Shown here: positions 1-7,741 of the stretch, in pieces | Numbering within the stretch: position 1 is the stretch's first letter | How the letters are laid out: each line of letters opens with the position of its first letter | Assembly: GCA_937915285.1 (NCBI GenBank) | Contig: CALDNG010000416.1 | Coordinates: 1 to 24,725 of the forward strand | Origin: an uncultured Desulfomonile sp. | Lineage (GTDB): Bacteria; Desulfobacterota; Desulfomonilia; Desulfomonilales; Desulfomonilaceae | Length of the DNA: 24,725 bases | Direction of reading: 5' to 3' | The notes under the pieces: generated by a model | Told to the model about the DNA's origin: nothing | The model's database searches: none | Seen by the model: only the letters and a program-made list of their open reading frames with translations | Made by a program: the position numbers and the translations under genes

Positions 1-139
1 TCTTGTGTTCGATCTTTTGTGGTGGAGGCGCAATAGTCCCGCCAGGAACTTTCCTGTGAAAACCACCCTGCATCCATATCAATACAAGCACAAGCCCGAT
101 GGCAGAAGCTGCGGCGACAATCAGTTTATGGCTGGACAT
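1..139 (-). CDS. N-terminal fragment of a membrane-anchored protein, possibly an RND/HlyD-type membrane fusion protein (cut by window edge)
   Basis: Only the first 46 codons are present; the gene runs off the left edge. The ATG is at 137-139 (minus strand). The fragment has a short polar start, one hydrophobic segment at about residues 6-23 ending in I-W-M, then a Gly/Pro-rich stretch (V-P-G-G-T-I-A-P-P-P). A single N-terminal anchor followed by a K-V-P-G type linker is how many periplasmic adaptor subunits of RND efflux pumps begin, so that is my best guess. It could be another anchored periplasmic protein. A terminator-like hairpin separates it from the defence island upstream, so it is probably a separate unit. 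Confidence 0.4.
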   Translation of the reverse strand, partial: MSSHKLIVAAASAIGLVLVLIWMQGGFHRKVPGGTIAPPPQKIEHK

Positions 140-197
140 TTTTACCCCGTGATCGAATCCCACCGTTTTGTTGATGATGATTGAAACATACTATGAC

Positions 198-228
198 AAA
201 GGGGCCCCATGAATCAAGAGGCCCCTTT
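198..228 (-). terminator. Stem-loop terminator after the ferritin-like gene
   Basis: A perfect 9-bp stem (198-206 pairing with 220-228, GC-rich core GGGGCC) encloses a 13-nt loop, about 40 nt past the stop of the ferritin-like gene. The stem is A/T-flanked, and on the minus strand it ends in TTT followed by a mixed sequence. The T-tract is therefore short and termination could be weak or bidirectional. Confidence 0.55.
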
Positions 229-267
229 AAGAAGAGTGATCAAATGTTTTTTGAAAACACGATGTGC

Positions 268-723
268 TTAGTTTTCAGTCGTGACGAATTCGTCATACTC
301 GATTTCGAAACGCAGCTTGTGCTTGGCCTCTTCCTGGGCCAATGAAAGGAATATCTGCTCAAGATCGTCATCACCTGAAGTTGCCGCCAGATCAGTGTAG
401 AGCTTGAAAGCCTTCTTTTCCTTCTTCATTGCCAGAATCAGGGCATGTTGATAGTCAAGCGCTCCGGAAGGTTCAACATCAACCAGGTAGTCACCGATCT
501 TGAGATCCTTAATTTTCTGATCGGACGGAGCAAATCGTTTACCGGATTTGATGTCCATGAGTTTTTTCTTGTGGCCTGCTTCCTCCTTGGCGAAGTTCAA
601 AAAAATGTCTTTCATCCACGGTCTATCCATGGTTTTCGCCAGGTCAGTGTAAAACTGGACAGCCTGTTCCTCATTGTTAATAGCAAAATCCAGAATCTCG
701 TCGACGCTTTTCCACTGATTCAC
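268..723 (-). CDS. Rubrerythrin-like ferritin-fold diiron protein without a rubredoxin domain
   Basis: A 151-residue four-helix ferritin-like protein. Two helix pairs carry the diiron ligand pattern: E18/E19 with E48-x-x-H51 (E-E-A-G-H), and E102 with E132-x-x-H135 (E-E-A-K-H). There is no C-terminal Cys-x-x-Cys knuckle, so unlike classical rubrerythrin it lacks its own rubredoxin and would need an external donor; two rubredoxins are encoded upstream. Expected role is peroxide reduction or iron handling in the cytoplasm. The start codon is GTG (721-723), with GGAGG at 731-735 placed 7 nt upstream. It is the last gene of the probable cydA-cydB-tpx-ferritin-like operon and lies 41 nt after tpx. 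The exact subfamily is not certain. Confidence 0.8.
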   Translation of the reverse strand: MNQWKSVDEILDFAINNEEQAVQFYTDLAKTMDRPWMKDIFLNFAKEEAGHKKKLMDIKSGKRFAPSDQKIKDLKIGDYLVDVEPSGALDYQHALILAMKKEKKAFKLYTDLAATSGDDDLEQIFLSLAQEEAKHKLRFEIEYDEFVTTEN

Positions 724-764
724 GCCAAAGCCTCCATTGTAAAGTTATGTTGAAAACGTAAGAA

Positions 765-1280
765 CTAGCCAAGTTTCCTTATTGCAGCCAAGACTGCGTC
801 GTAGTTGGGTTCTTCAGCGATTTCTTTTACCAGTTCGTAGTATTGAATTTTTCCCGCCTTGTCCACCACCAGGACAGCCCTGGCTAGCAGACGCAGTTCC
901 TTAATGAGTAAACCATAGCTCTGTCCGAAAGAAGCGTCCTTGTAATCAGAAAGGGTCTTGACGTTTGTTACGCCTGCGGCGCCACACCAGCGAGCCTGAG
1001 CAAAGGGTAGATCCATGCTGACAGTCAGCACGACCACGTCAGCTCCCAAAGCCGTGGCCTCTTCGTTGAACCTGCGTGTGGAGGTATCGCACACGGGTGT
1101 GTCAAGCGATGGGACCGATGAGATCACACAAACCTTGCCTTTGAAATCGGACAGTTTTACCGGAGACAAATCATTGGCTGTAACCGTAAAGTCGGGAGCC
1201 GGTTCGCCAATCTTGGGCTCCGAACCAACCAAAGTAAATGGATTACCTTTAAGGGTCACCGCCGCTGTTCTTTCACTCAT
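765..1280 (-). CDS. tpx: Thiol peroxidase (Tpx, atypical 2-Cys peroxiredoxin)
   Basis: A 171-residue cytoplasmic peroxiredoxin that reduces H2O2 and organic peroxides, normally with thioredoxin as donor. The peroxidatic cysteine is C64 in the motif S-L-D-T-P-V-C-D-T-S-T-R-R-F-N. The resolving cysteine is C99 in A-R-W-C-G-A-A-G. The 35-residue spacing matches the Tpx group (E. coli C61/C95). An extra C51 is present. Length is normal for the family. The start is ATG with a purine-rich AAGGAAA upstream. It sits 80 nt after cydB and 41 nt before the ferritin-like gene, which fits one oxygen-defence operon. Confidence 0.93.
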   Translation of the reverse strand: MSERTAAVTLKGNPFTLVGSEPKIGEPAPDFTVTANDLSPVKLSDFKGKVCVISSVPSLDTPVCDTSTRRFNEEATALGADVVVLTVSMDLPFAQARWCGAAGVTNVKTLSDYKDASFGQSYGLLIKELRLLARAVLVVDKAGKIQYYELVKEIAEEPNYDAVLAAIRKLG

Positions 1281-1360
1281 CCCGTTTTCCTTTCCTTTCT
1301 AATCTTAAATATTCAGTCATCAGTATCAAACAAAATAATTAGGCCTTTCCCGTTCGCGTC

Positions 1361-2386
1361 CTAGTAAGACTCCTTCGAGGCCAACATGGCAGGAGTGACC
1401 TTACCTTTGAACAAATGGTAGGCGAAACTCTGATAGGCAATAACAATGGGAACCATAATCAGCGCTACACCCAGCATGATCTTGAGAGTCAGAGGGCTTG
1501 ATGAGGAATTGAAAGCCGTCAGGCTCAGCGCTGGATCAATGCTGGACGGATAAAGATTCGGGAACAGACCTATGACACCGAACAGTACAGCGGCCACGAT
1601 TGCCAGAGATGAAGAGAACCACGCTTTCCAGTACGACTGGGACGCAAGAAACACCCTTGTCAATAGCAGGCCTACCACAGCAAGCAAAGGAACTACAAAA
1701 AGAGCAGGGTTATTGAAGTAGTTCTTGTAGAGCGGGGTCGCCACATAACTGAAAGCCAAAAACGCCACCGCCGTTACCAACCAGGCAATCCACAGGCCTG
1801 AAGCCCATTTGGCGGCCTTGTCATGCAGCCTTCCTTCAGACTTGATACAAAGCCATATTGCGCCGTGGGTCAGGAATGTGACCACAAAGAAAACACCGCC
1901 TGCTATTCCGTAAGGGTTAAGCAATGTGAACAGGTTGCCCTGGAATATTCCATCCTTGTCAAACGGAATCCCCTGAAAGATGTTGGCAAACGCCACACCA
2001 AAAAGCAACGCCGGTAAAAAGCTACCCAGGAACAGGCATGTATCCCATACCTTTTTCCAGGTAGGGTCATCAATCTTGCCCCGAAACTCAAAAGATACCC
2101 CTCGAATTATCAGGGCGAAAAGTATCAGCAAAAGTGGTGTGTATAGAGTGCTGAACATGACTGCATACGTCGTCGGGAATGCCGCGAAGGTAACTCCACC
2201 TGCCGTAATCAGCCACACTTCATTACCATCCCACACAGGACCCAGCGAATTGTAAATAACCCTTCGGTCATTGTCATTCTCGGATATGAACGGCATCAAC
2301 GTGCCCAAACCAAAATCAAATCCGTCAAGCATGAAATAGATGGCCCAGATCAATCCCCATAGCATGAACCAAATTGTTTCCAGCAT
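1361..2386 (-). CDS. cydB: Cytochrome bd ubiquinol oxidase subunit II
   Basis: A 341-residue multi-pass membrane protein of the CydB family. The N-terminus carries the typical W-x-I-Y-F-M-L-D-G-F-D-F-G-L-G pattern in the first helix, followed by the G-P-V-W-D-G-N-E-V-W-L motif (about residues 49-59) that is highly conserved in CydB. Hydrophobic helices fill the rest, and the length is near the bacterial norm. It lies 70 nt downstream of cydA. The complex oxidises quinol and reduces O2 to water with high affinity; in anaerobes it removes O2 at the cytoplasmic membrane. No small cydX-like reading frame was found in the gaps before or after it. An AGGT element precedes the ATG. Confidence 0.95.
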   Translation of the reverse strand: MLETIWFMLWGLIWAIYFMLDGFDFGLGTLMPFISENDNDRRVIYNSLGPVWDGNEVWLITAGGVTFAAFPTTYAVMFSTLYTPLLLILFALIIRGVSFEFRGKIDDPTWKKVWDTCLFLGSFLPALLFGVAFANIFQGIPFDKDGIFQGNLFTLLNPYGIAGGVFFVVTFLTHGAIWLCIKSEGRLHDKAAKWASGLWIAWLVTAVAFLAFSYVATPLYKNYFNNPALFVVPLLAVVGLLLTRVFLASQSYWKAWFSSSLAIVAAVLFGVIGLFPNLYPSSIDPALSLTAFNSSSSPLTLKIMLGVALIMVPIVIAYQSFAYHLFKGKVTPAMLASKESY

Positions 2387-2456
2387 GACCTACCTGCCTT
2401 TCCACTTAATAGGCTAATCTATATAAGTTACTCGCATGTTTAATTATTACCGGACA

Positions 2457-3761
2457 TCAATGGGCTTCAATCCCTTTTTTGGCATGTCTGACAATCAGAA
2501 AGATAGCCGCAAAACCGAGGATTGAATACACTACTATAAATGCCACCAGCGATACTCCAACCTGAGACACAGCAATGGGAGAGTGTGCGTCCGAAGTCTT
2601 GAGCACATTGTAAACTATCCAGGGCTGCCGTCCCACCTCTGTGACAATCCAGCCTAGCGCGGCTGCTATATAAGGCAGGGGAATCGCGTAGAGCAATATT
2701 TTCAGAAAGCCTGGATATGATTCAATATTGTTTCGCTTCCACCAGGCAAAAGCAGACAGCGCTACCAAGAGAAAACCAATACCAACCATGATGCGGAAAG
2801 ACCAGTAAGTGATCGCCACCGGTGGCCTCTCATCCACTGGCCAGGATTTGAGACCTCGCATTTCCGCGTCCCAATCACCCAACACCAGTTTGCTCATGAA
2901 CTTGGGAATTCTAAAAAACTCAACCAGATTTCGTTCATTCTTTTCGTCTGGAATGGCGAACATTATGAAGTCAGCGCCCTTTGTGGTTTCCCATAGCGCC
3001 TCAGCGGCTGCGGTCTTTGCTGGTTGCAGCCTGGCCATTTCTTTACCGTTTATGTCCCCCAGACCTACCTCGGCGATCGCAAAAATCAGCGAGAACGTAG
3101 CTGCCAACTTGAAAGATTTTGTGAAGAACTGTGTCTGGTTTTTGCGGATGAGATGATAGGCGCTTATCCCCATCATGAAGAAACCAGCCACCAGGAAGCC
3201 CGATACTATTGTGTGCAGGTAATTGGTTATGGCGTATGGTTGGGTGACTACGGCTATGAAATCCGTAAGTTCCGCCCTTCCGTTACGTATCTCATATCCG
3301 ACTGGATGCTGCATCCAAGCGTTTGCGGCTATGATCCAGTATGCTGACAGGTTCGAGGCTATAGCAACAAGCCATATACAAGCGGCATGAGCTTTGGCCG
3401 ATAGCCTATCCCATCCGAAGAACCATATCGCTATGAACGTGGATTCCAGGAAGAAGGCCACTGTAGCTTCGATAGCGAGGATGGACCCGAAAATGTCCCC
3501 AACGTATTTCGAGTAACCAGCCCAGTTAGTCCCAAACTGAAATTCGAGCGTTATTCCTGTTACAACGCCAACCGCAAAATTTATCAGAAACAGATGGCCC
3601 CAAAATTTAGCCATCTTCTTGTACTCTTCATTCCCAGTCCGAACATATCGAGTCTCCATTATGGCTACCAGGATAGATAACCCTAGAGTGAGAGGCACGA
3701 AAATGAAGTGAAACAGAGTGGCTACTGCAAACTGCAATCTTGATAAAAAGATCGCGTCCAT
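2457..3761 (-). CDS. cydA: Cytochrome bd ubiquinol oxidase subunit I (short Q-loop form)
   Basis: A 434-residue subunit I of cytochrome bd. The haem ligands are recognisable: H18 (T-L-F-H-F-I-F, high-spin b595), H183 (N-Y-L-H-T-I, b558) and M325 (F-R-I-M-V-G, b558). The proton-path acids E98 and E106 lie in L-A-I-E-A-T-V-A-F-F-L-E. The quinol-region motif G-W-I-V-T-E-V-G-R-Q-P-W is at 370-381. At 434 residues it is much shorter than E. coli CydA (about 520), so it belongs to the short Q-loop class. ATG is at 3759-3761, with AAGGGGG 9 nt upstream. It probably starts the cydAB-tpx-ferritin-like operon, although the preceding gene is co-directional with a 93-nt gap. Confidence 0.96.
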   Translation of the reverse strand: MDAIFLSRLQFAVATLFHFIFVPLTLGLSILVAIMETRYVRTGNEEYKKMAKFWGHLFLINFAVGVVTGITLEFQFGTNWAGYSKYVGDIFGSILAIEATVAFFLESTFIAIWFFGWDRLSAKAHAACIWLVAIASNLSAYWIIAANAWMQHPVGYEIRNGRAELTDFIAVVTQPYAITNYLHTIVSGFLVAGFFMMGISAYHLIRKNQTQFFTKSFKLAATFSLIFAIAEVGLGDINGKEMARLQPAKTAAAEALWETTKGADFIMFAIPDEKNERNLVEFFRIPKFMSKLVLGDWDAEMRGLKSWPVDERPPVAITYWSFRIMVGIGFLLVALSAFAWWKRNNIESYPGFLKILLYAIPLPYIAAALGWIVTEVGRQPWIVYNVLKTSDAHSPIAVSQVGVSLVAFIVVYSILGFAAIFLIVRHAKKGIEAH

Positions 3762-3854
3762 GTGAGGCTGCCCCCTTTCTTTATTTTTGTTTAATATGTA
3801 CAGCCTTTGTCAAATCTGAAACATCACCACGGATAAAAAACCGCATAATCAATT

Positions 3855-4550
3855 TTATTTCCAATCCTCCAAGGCCTCCGCAGCCTTTGATCCAACTGTG
3901 TAGGTTCTTATGCGATCCTCCTCATAGGTAACAAATGAACTTTGATCCGCGGCCAGCGCCTGAAGTTTATCCGACAATTCAGGAACACAAATCATTTTTA
4001 GCGTCATGGCTGCAAAACCTCTAACGTGGGCGTCTTTTGAGTCCAGATACTTCGCGAGATGAGGTTTAGCGTTCTGTAATAATTCAGGTCTCGCTTTTGC
4101 CAAATATACAACACCCCACAGTAACCCACGCTGAAGCGGTTCATATTCGAGATAATTTCCATCGGGATCAAGATACGTGACGACCATGTGTCCGTATTCC
4201 CCGGCTATCTTTTCGTTTTTTGCGATGGAGACGCACATTGACTCCGGGGCTCCCCATCCTATTCCACCGGATTCATCGTTCAAACTCCACATGAACCGAC
4301 GCATGATCACTCGAACGCCTTCCATGTCCCTAAAAGAAAGTTGATTCAACACATCCCCGATGCACATCACTGAACGCCATCTAGTTATGGGTTCACTATG
4401 CAACAAAAAAGAAATCAACGGATTTATTACCTGACGTTCCGGAAGCAGGATTATCTCTTTCAAACAATCCCTTAGATATTGCCTGCGCAGTATATCTAGA
4501 ACCTTTCGCTTGAGATCCTTGCCTCCGATTCCGTCAGTTACCCTTGACAT
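3855..4550 (-). CDS. HEAT-repeat-like protein resembling the DVU0298 family
   Basis: A 231-residue soluble, mostly helical protein with no signal peptide. The helical pairs look HEAT-like (for example about residues 45-90 and 155-215). The central block W-S-L-N-D-E-S-G-G-I-G-W-G-A-P-E, followed by N-Y-L-E-Y-E-P-L-Q-R-G, matches my memory of the conserved core of Desulfovibrio DVU0298-type proteins, whose function is unknown to me. It starts 26 nt after the flavodiiron stop, so it is probably co-transcribed with that gene, and it precedes cydA by 93 nt. The Shine-Dalgarno before the ATG is weak (GAGGG about 13 nt away). Context suggests a role tied to oxygen defence, but nothing in the sequence shows catalysis. 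Confidence 0.65.
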   Translation of the reverse strand: MSRVTDGIGGKDLKRKVLDILRRQYLRDCLKEIILLPERQVINPLISFLLHSEPITRWRSVMCIGDVLNQLSFRDMEGVRVIMRRFMWSLNDESGGIGWGAPESMCVSIAKNEKIAGEYGHMVVTYLDPDGNYLEYEPLQRGLLWGVVYLAKARPELLQNAKPHLAKYLDSKDAHVRGFAAMTLKMICVPELSDKLQALAADQSSFVTYEEDRIRTYTVGSKAAEALEDWK

Positions 4551-4576
4551 GCTGATTCTTTAACCCTCAGGCCCTA

Positions 4577-5776
4577 TTACTGAGCAGCGCTTTGTCTGAC
4601 CAGATTGCCTATTTCGCGTCCCAACTCAACGCACTTTTTTAGCGAATCATGGTTGGGGGCGAATTGGACACTTACTGGAGCCAAAGTCTGGAATTTCATC
4701 TCTTCCAGGGATTTTGTGATCAGTTTGGGGGCCTCTCCACTCCAGCCATATGAACCGAAAGCGGCCGCTATCTTGTTCACGGGTTTTAGTCCCTTCATGT
4801 AACAAAGTAGATCGGCCATTCTCGGCAACATGCCGTTGTTGAGTGTGGATGAGCCAAGAACAATAGCCTTTGAGTCTAGCAACTGCGTAATGATGTCACT
4901 GCGATGTTCAGCGGCCAGATCCACCACCTTCACGCTAAGACCCTTTTCCACCAGCCCGTCCGCTATCGCCTTGGCCATTATTTCAGTGCTGTGCCACATG
5001 GTGTCGTAAACGACCAAAGCCTTGTTTATTGTCTCCTGTTTGCTCCACTTGTAATAAGCCTCAACTATCTGTAACGGATCCTTTCTCCATATGAGACCAT
5101 GATCAGGAGCAATCATGTCAATCTTCAGATCCATTTTCTGAACATCTTCCACAAGCTTTTTAACCAGGTTGGAATACGGCAGAAGAATGTTCGCATAATA
5201 TTTTGCTGCGTGAGCCATCAATTCACCGGTGTCCACTTCGTCATTGAAGCGCTCACTAGTTGCCCAATGCTGCCCAAAACCGTCGCTCGAAATGAGTAGG
5301 GCGTCCTCCTTGATGTAGGACATCATACTGTCAGGCCAATGTAACATTCTGGTCTCAAGGAATTGAACGGTCCTCTTTCCGAGCTTAAGCTCCTGACCGC
5401 TTTCAACAACCTCGTAAGGCCAGTCTTCCCTATGATAATGATCCAGAAGAGCTTTTTTGCCTCGAGCCGAGCAGAAAACCTTTTCCGGTTTTATAGCTTC
5501 CATAAGCTCCGGAATAGATCCTGAGTGATCCGGCTCCACGTGGTTAACGATAAGATAGTCAATTTTGGTTGGTTCGATAATTTTGTAGATATTGTGAAGC
5601 AGGTCCATCTTGAACGGCTTTTTTACCGCATCAAAAAGGGCCACTTTGTCGTCAAGAGCAAGAAAGGAATTGTAAGTTGTTCCTTTATAAGTTGAATAGC
5701 CGTGAAAATCCCGAACAGCCCAATCAATGGCGCCAACCCATCTGATGCCATCTTTAATTTCAGTCGGTACTCGCAA
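4577..5776 (-). CDS. Class A flavodiiron protein (rubredoxin:oxygen oxidoreductase type)
   Basis: A 399-residue soluble enzyme that reduces O2 to water, or NO to N2O, with electrons from rubredoxin. The N-terminal metallo-beta-lactamase domain (1-about 248) has the full diiron set: H79-x-E81-x-D83-H84, H146, D165 and H226, with H170 in the G-F-G-Q-H segment. The C-terminal flavodoxin domain (about 252-395) has an FMN phosphate loop near Y257-D-T-M-W-H-S-T-E and a G-S-Y-G-W-S-G-E-A-P loop at 341-350. There is no extra C-terminal domain. The start is TTG (5774-5776), with GGAGG at 5783-5787 six nt upstream; no ATG fits better. A rubredoxin gene lies directly upstream as the likely partner. Family members differ in O2 versus NO preference, which sequence reading cannot settle. 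Confidence 0.94.
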   Translation of the reverse strand: MRVPTEIKDGIRWVGAIDWAVRDFHGYSTYKGTTYNSFLALDDKVALFDAVKKPFKMDLLHNIYKIIEPTKIDYLIVNHVEPDHSGSIPELMEAIKPEKVFCSARGKKALLDHYHREDWPYEVVESGQELKLGKRTVQFLETRMLHWPDSMMSYIKEDALLISSDGFGQHWATSERFNDEVDTGELMAHAAKYYANILLPYSNLVKKLVEDVQKMDLKIDMIAPDHGLIWRKDPLQIVEAYYKWSKQETINKALVVYDTMWHSTEIMAKAIADGLVEKGLSVKVVDLAAEHRSDIITQLLDSKAIVLGSSTLNNGMLPRMADLLCYMKGLKPVNKIAAAFGSYGWSGEAPKLITKSLEEMKFQTLAPVSVQFAPNHDSLKKCVELGREIGNLVRQSAAQ

Positions 5777-5793
5777 TTCAATCCTCCATTATA

Positions 5794-5812
5794 GCTTTCT
5801 TATCAGGAAAGC
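5794..5812 (-). repeat. Small hairpin between rubredoxin and flavodiiron genes
   Basis: A 6-bp inverted repeat (GCTTTC at 5794-5799 and GAAAGC at 5807-5812, 7-nt loop) lies just upstream of the Shine-Dalgarno of the flavodiiron gene. It may be an mRNA processing or weak attenuation element. It has no T-tract, so a terminator is unlikely. Confidence 0.3.
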
Positions 5813-5910
5813 GCTTGGCAATCCCCTGAATGATCGGAGAGCCTCACTCACCGGACATTTCTAAGCGCAAGGCATGCAAGATTCTCCGTCAATCAGGATC
5901 ATGAAGTTTC

Positions 5911-6069
5911 CTACTCCGGTGAGAAGGAATCCTTGTCAGCGCCACAAACGGGACATGCCCAGTCTCCCGGCACGTCTGCAAACGCCGTCCCAGCGGCAAC
6001 TCCGTTATCGGGATCACCTACAGCCGGATCATAAACATAGCCACATACCTGGCACACATACTTCTCCAT
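5911..6069 (-). CDS. Rubredoxin (canonical CX2C type)
   Basis: A 52-residue rubredoxin. The Fe(Cys)4 ligands are C6-x-x-C9 (V-C-Q-V-C-G-Y) and C39-x-x-C42 (A-C-P-V-C-G-A), with the usual Y-x-Y-D-P after the first knuckle and D-W before the second. ATG is at 6067-6069 with GGAG 7 nt upstream; the stop is TAG at 5911-5913. It sits 108 nt downstream of the flavodoxin gene and 134 nt upstream of the flavodiiron protein, the same rubredoxin-oxidoreductase pairing known from Desulfovibrio. It is the probable direct electron donor to the flavodiiron protein and perhaps to the tail-less ferritin-like protein and desulfoferrodoxin. Confidence 0.95.
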   Translation of the reverse strand: MEKYVCQVCGYVYDPAVGDPDNGVAAGTAFADVPGDWACPVCGADKDSFSPE

Positions 6070-6177
6070 GAAATTTCTCCTTTCCTTGAACTGATCCTCA
6101 ACTCGAGGCTTTATAAGTTTCCAACAGGATCAACCGCAGATGATTACCGAAGAAATATGAACACGGTTAAACCGGGT

Positions 6178-6618
6178 CTATTTTCCGGTGATCTTTTTGC
6201 CAATTGCCCTACCATAATCCTGAGCCATCTGAAGCCCTCCCTGAAGTGAGGAGGATTTCAGTCTTAACGGAGTTCCAACCATGTCCATCTTGAAGATGTT
6301 CTCCATGGTCTCATAAATCCGATCAGGCGCTTCCCCACTCCATCCAAAAGCGCCAAAAGAGCCTCCGGCCTTACCTTCCAGGTTCATCTTGGCAACCAGA
6401 AAGAGCAGGGTCTTCATGGTCTGCATCATCTCTCCGTGATAAGTTGCCGAACCAAACACATAAGCGTCATACCCCTCAAGATCCTGCTCCTTGGTCAGGC
6501 TGGTAGAATTGACCACAACAGCGTCCGCCCCTGTGAATCTAATCCCTTCTGCTACGAGTTCAGCAATACTTTGTGTCTGACCTGACCTTGTGGCATAAAC
6601 CACTAGCGCCTTGGGCAT
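6178..6618 (-). CDS. Flavodoxin, similar to the flavodoxin domain of flavodiiron proteins
   Basis: A 146-residue FMN-binding electron carrier. The phosphate loop is at residues 9-15 (A-T-R-S-G-Q-T). Loop 2 is G-S-A-T-Y-H-G-E, and loop 3 is F-G-A-F-G-W-S-G-E-A-P. That last motif is nearly the same as in the C-terminal domain of the flavodiiron protein two genes downstream, which suggests this stand-alone flavodoxin derives from, or shares ancestry with, that domain. GGAG lies 8 nt before the ATG. Likely a cytoplasmic low-potential donor within the defence pathway, or a partial FMN module working with the flavodiiron protein. Length is normal for short-chain flavodoxins. Confidence 0.88.
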   Translation of the reverse strand: MPKALVVYATRSGQTQSIAELVAEGIRFTGADAVVVNSTSLTKEQDLEGYDAYVFGSATYHGEMMQTMKTLLFLVAKMNLEGKAGGSFGAFGWSGEAPDRIYETMENIFKMDMVGTPLRLKSSSLQGGLQMAQDYGRAIGKKITGK

Positions 6619-6724
6619 GTTTCATTCTCCTTCCAAACAATAAAAAAATTGATCAAAATAGACCGAATGTTAATCCTTGTAACAATTCCGGGTTAAATTT
6701 AATCCATGTTTTATGTGTAATTTT

Positions 6725-7309
6725 TCAACCTCGTGCCTTTTGCACGGCCTTGCTACCTAGATCATAGGCAGCCTTCAAATCTTCGGGGCGCTTGAGAATA
6801 TCCCCTTTGCCTTCAACCTTGTTCACACAAACGCTGCCGTCATAACTCATGTCCAGCGCATCGTAAAAATACTTGGCTACAAGGTGGGCGCCCTCGAAAA
6901 GATTAGCTCCCTTTGTGGCTCCAACTGCAACCATGTATCCGTTACCACTATCAAAGGTTTTCCTTTTGTCGGGCGATTTTGTCAGCATCCTTTTGCTCCA
7001 CATCGCCTGGCATCTGTCTATGAGGGCCTTTAAATCGGAAGGCATCCCATAAAAGAACATCGGGGTAGCCACAATAATGACTTTGGCCTCCTCTAACTGT
7101 GGATATACGGCCTGCATGTCATCCTTGATTATGCATAGTCCAGTCTTGTCGCAACCACCGCATTCACTGCAACTCTTAATGTCCATCTTGAAAGGCCGTA
7201 TCGTTGAAACTTCAGCTCCCTCAGACTCTGCCCCCTTGAGGGCTTCTTCAAGTAACAGGTCGCTATTCCCACCTTTTCTGGGGCTCCCGTAAATCCCTAA
7301 AACTTTCAT
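6725..7309 (-). CDS. Iron-sulfur flavoprotein (flavodoxin-like, NADPH-dependent FMN reductase family)
   Basis: A 194-residue protein. The N-terminal flavodoxin-like fold has the FMN motif G-I-Y-G-S-P-R-K-G-G-N-S (residues 5-16). A compact cysteine motif C47-x2-C50-x2-C53-x5-C59 resembles the [4Fe-4S] site of archaeal and clostridial Isf proteins. The A-T-P-M-F-F-Y-G-M-P segment is the usual second flavin loop. Isf-type proteins pass electrons from ferredoxin and have been linked to O2/H2O2 reduction. I place the start at ATG 7307-7309 (AAGGA about 10 nt upstream); a TTG at 7325-7327 would add six residues but has no ribosome site. It lies 21 nt after the DsrE-like gene, so the two are probably co-transcribed. 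Confidence 0.85.
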   Translation of the reverse strand: MKVLGIYGSPRKGGNSDLLLEEALKGAESEGAEVSTIRPFKMDIKSCSECGGCDKTGLCIIKDDMQAVYPQLEEAKVIIVATPMFFYGMPSDLKALIDRCQAMWSKRMLTKSPDKRKTFDSGNGYMVAVGATKGANLFEGAHLVAKYFYDALDMSYDGSVCVNKVEGKGDILKRPEDLKAAYDLGSKAVQKARG

Positions 7310-7330
7310 TTGCTTGAGTTCCTTCAAAGA

Positions 7331-7678
7331 CTAGAATGTTACGACTGTGTACCCTTCGAGCATGTAGCGACCGATTGACGGATGCCCCTTCATGTCTCCG
7401 AGCAGGTTCAAACCCGATTTTTCTATTTGATCAATTACCTTCATTTGAACCGAGCATGCCTTACACGCCCCTTCAAATAGATCAAGTTCCCTGGCCTGCT
7501 TGTAAAGGGCCCTAAATGGATTATCCTCTTTCTCCAGTTCAGGGATGAGCTTTGTGGCAGTACCCTCGACCACTATTTTCACTTCAAAACCTTTGCCGTT
7601 CATGTCCAGGGCATTTAGCAGGACATGAGCGAAGCATACCAATTCGCCATTAAAGGCTACCAAAACAGCCTTGTTCAT
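7331..7678 (-). CDS. DsrE-like small protein
   Basis: A 115-residue cytoplasmic protein with a DsrE/TusD-like alpha-beta layout: a first strand K-A-V-L-V-A-F-N, a helix with C15, a strand E-V-K-I-V-V-E-G, and a conserved cysteine region G-A-C72-K-A-C75 after the middle helix. In DsrE/TusD proteins a cysteine in this region carries persulfide sulfur. Here a C-x-x-C pair is present, so either sulfur transfer or thiol redox is possible. ATG 7676-7678 is preferred because GGTGGAG lies 9 nt upstream; a GTG at 7691-7693 falls inside that ribosome site. The neighbours are redox carriers, not dsrF/dsrH, so a tRNA-thiolation role looks unlikely. Confidence 0.7.
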   Translation of the reverse strand: MNKAVLVAFNGELVCFAHVLLNALDMNGKGFEVKIVVEGTATKLIPELEKEDNPFRALYKQARELDLFEGACKACSVQMKVIDQIEKSGLNLLGDMKGHPSIGRYMLEGYTVVTF

Positions 7679-7741
7679 TTTTAAAAACTCCACCTTGGCG
7701 TATTAACTTACTGCAACAATTACAATGACCAGATCGGTATT

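Noticed and set aside
2809..3347. Two open frames on the plus strand within cydA
   Set aside because: They overlap the strongly conserved CydA haem- and quinol-site sequence; both are shadows.
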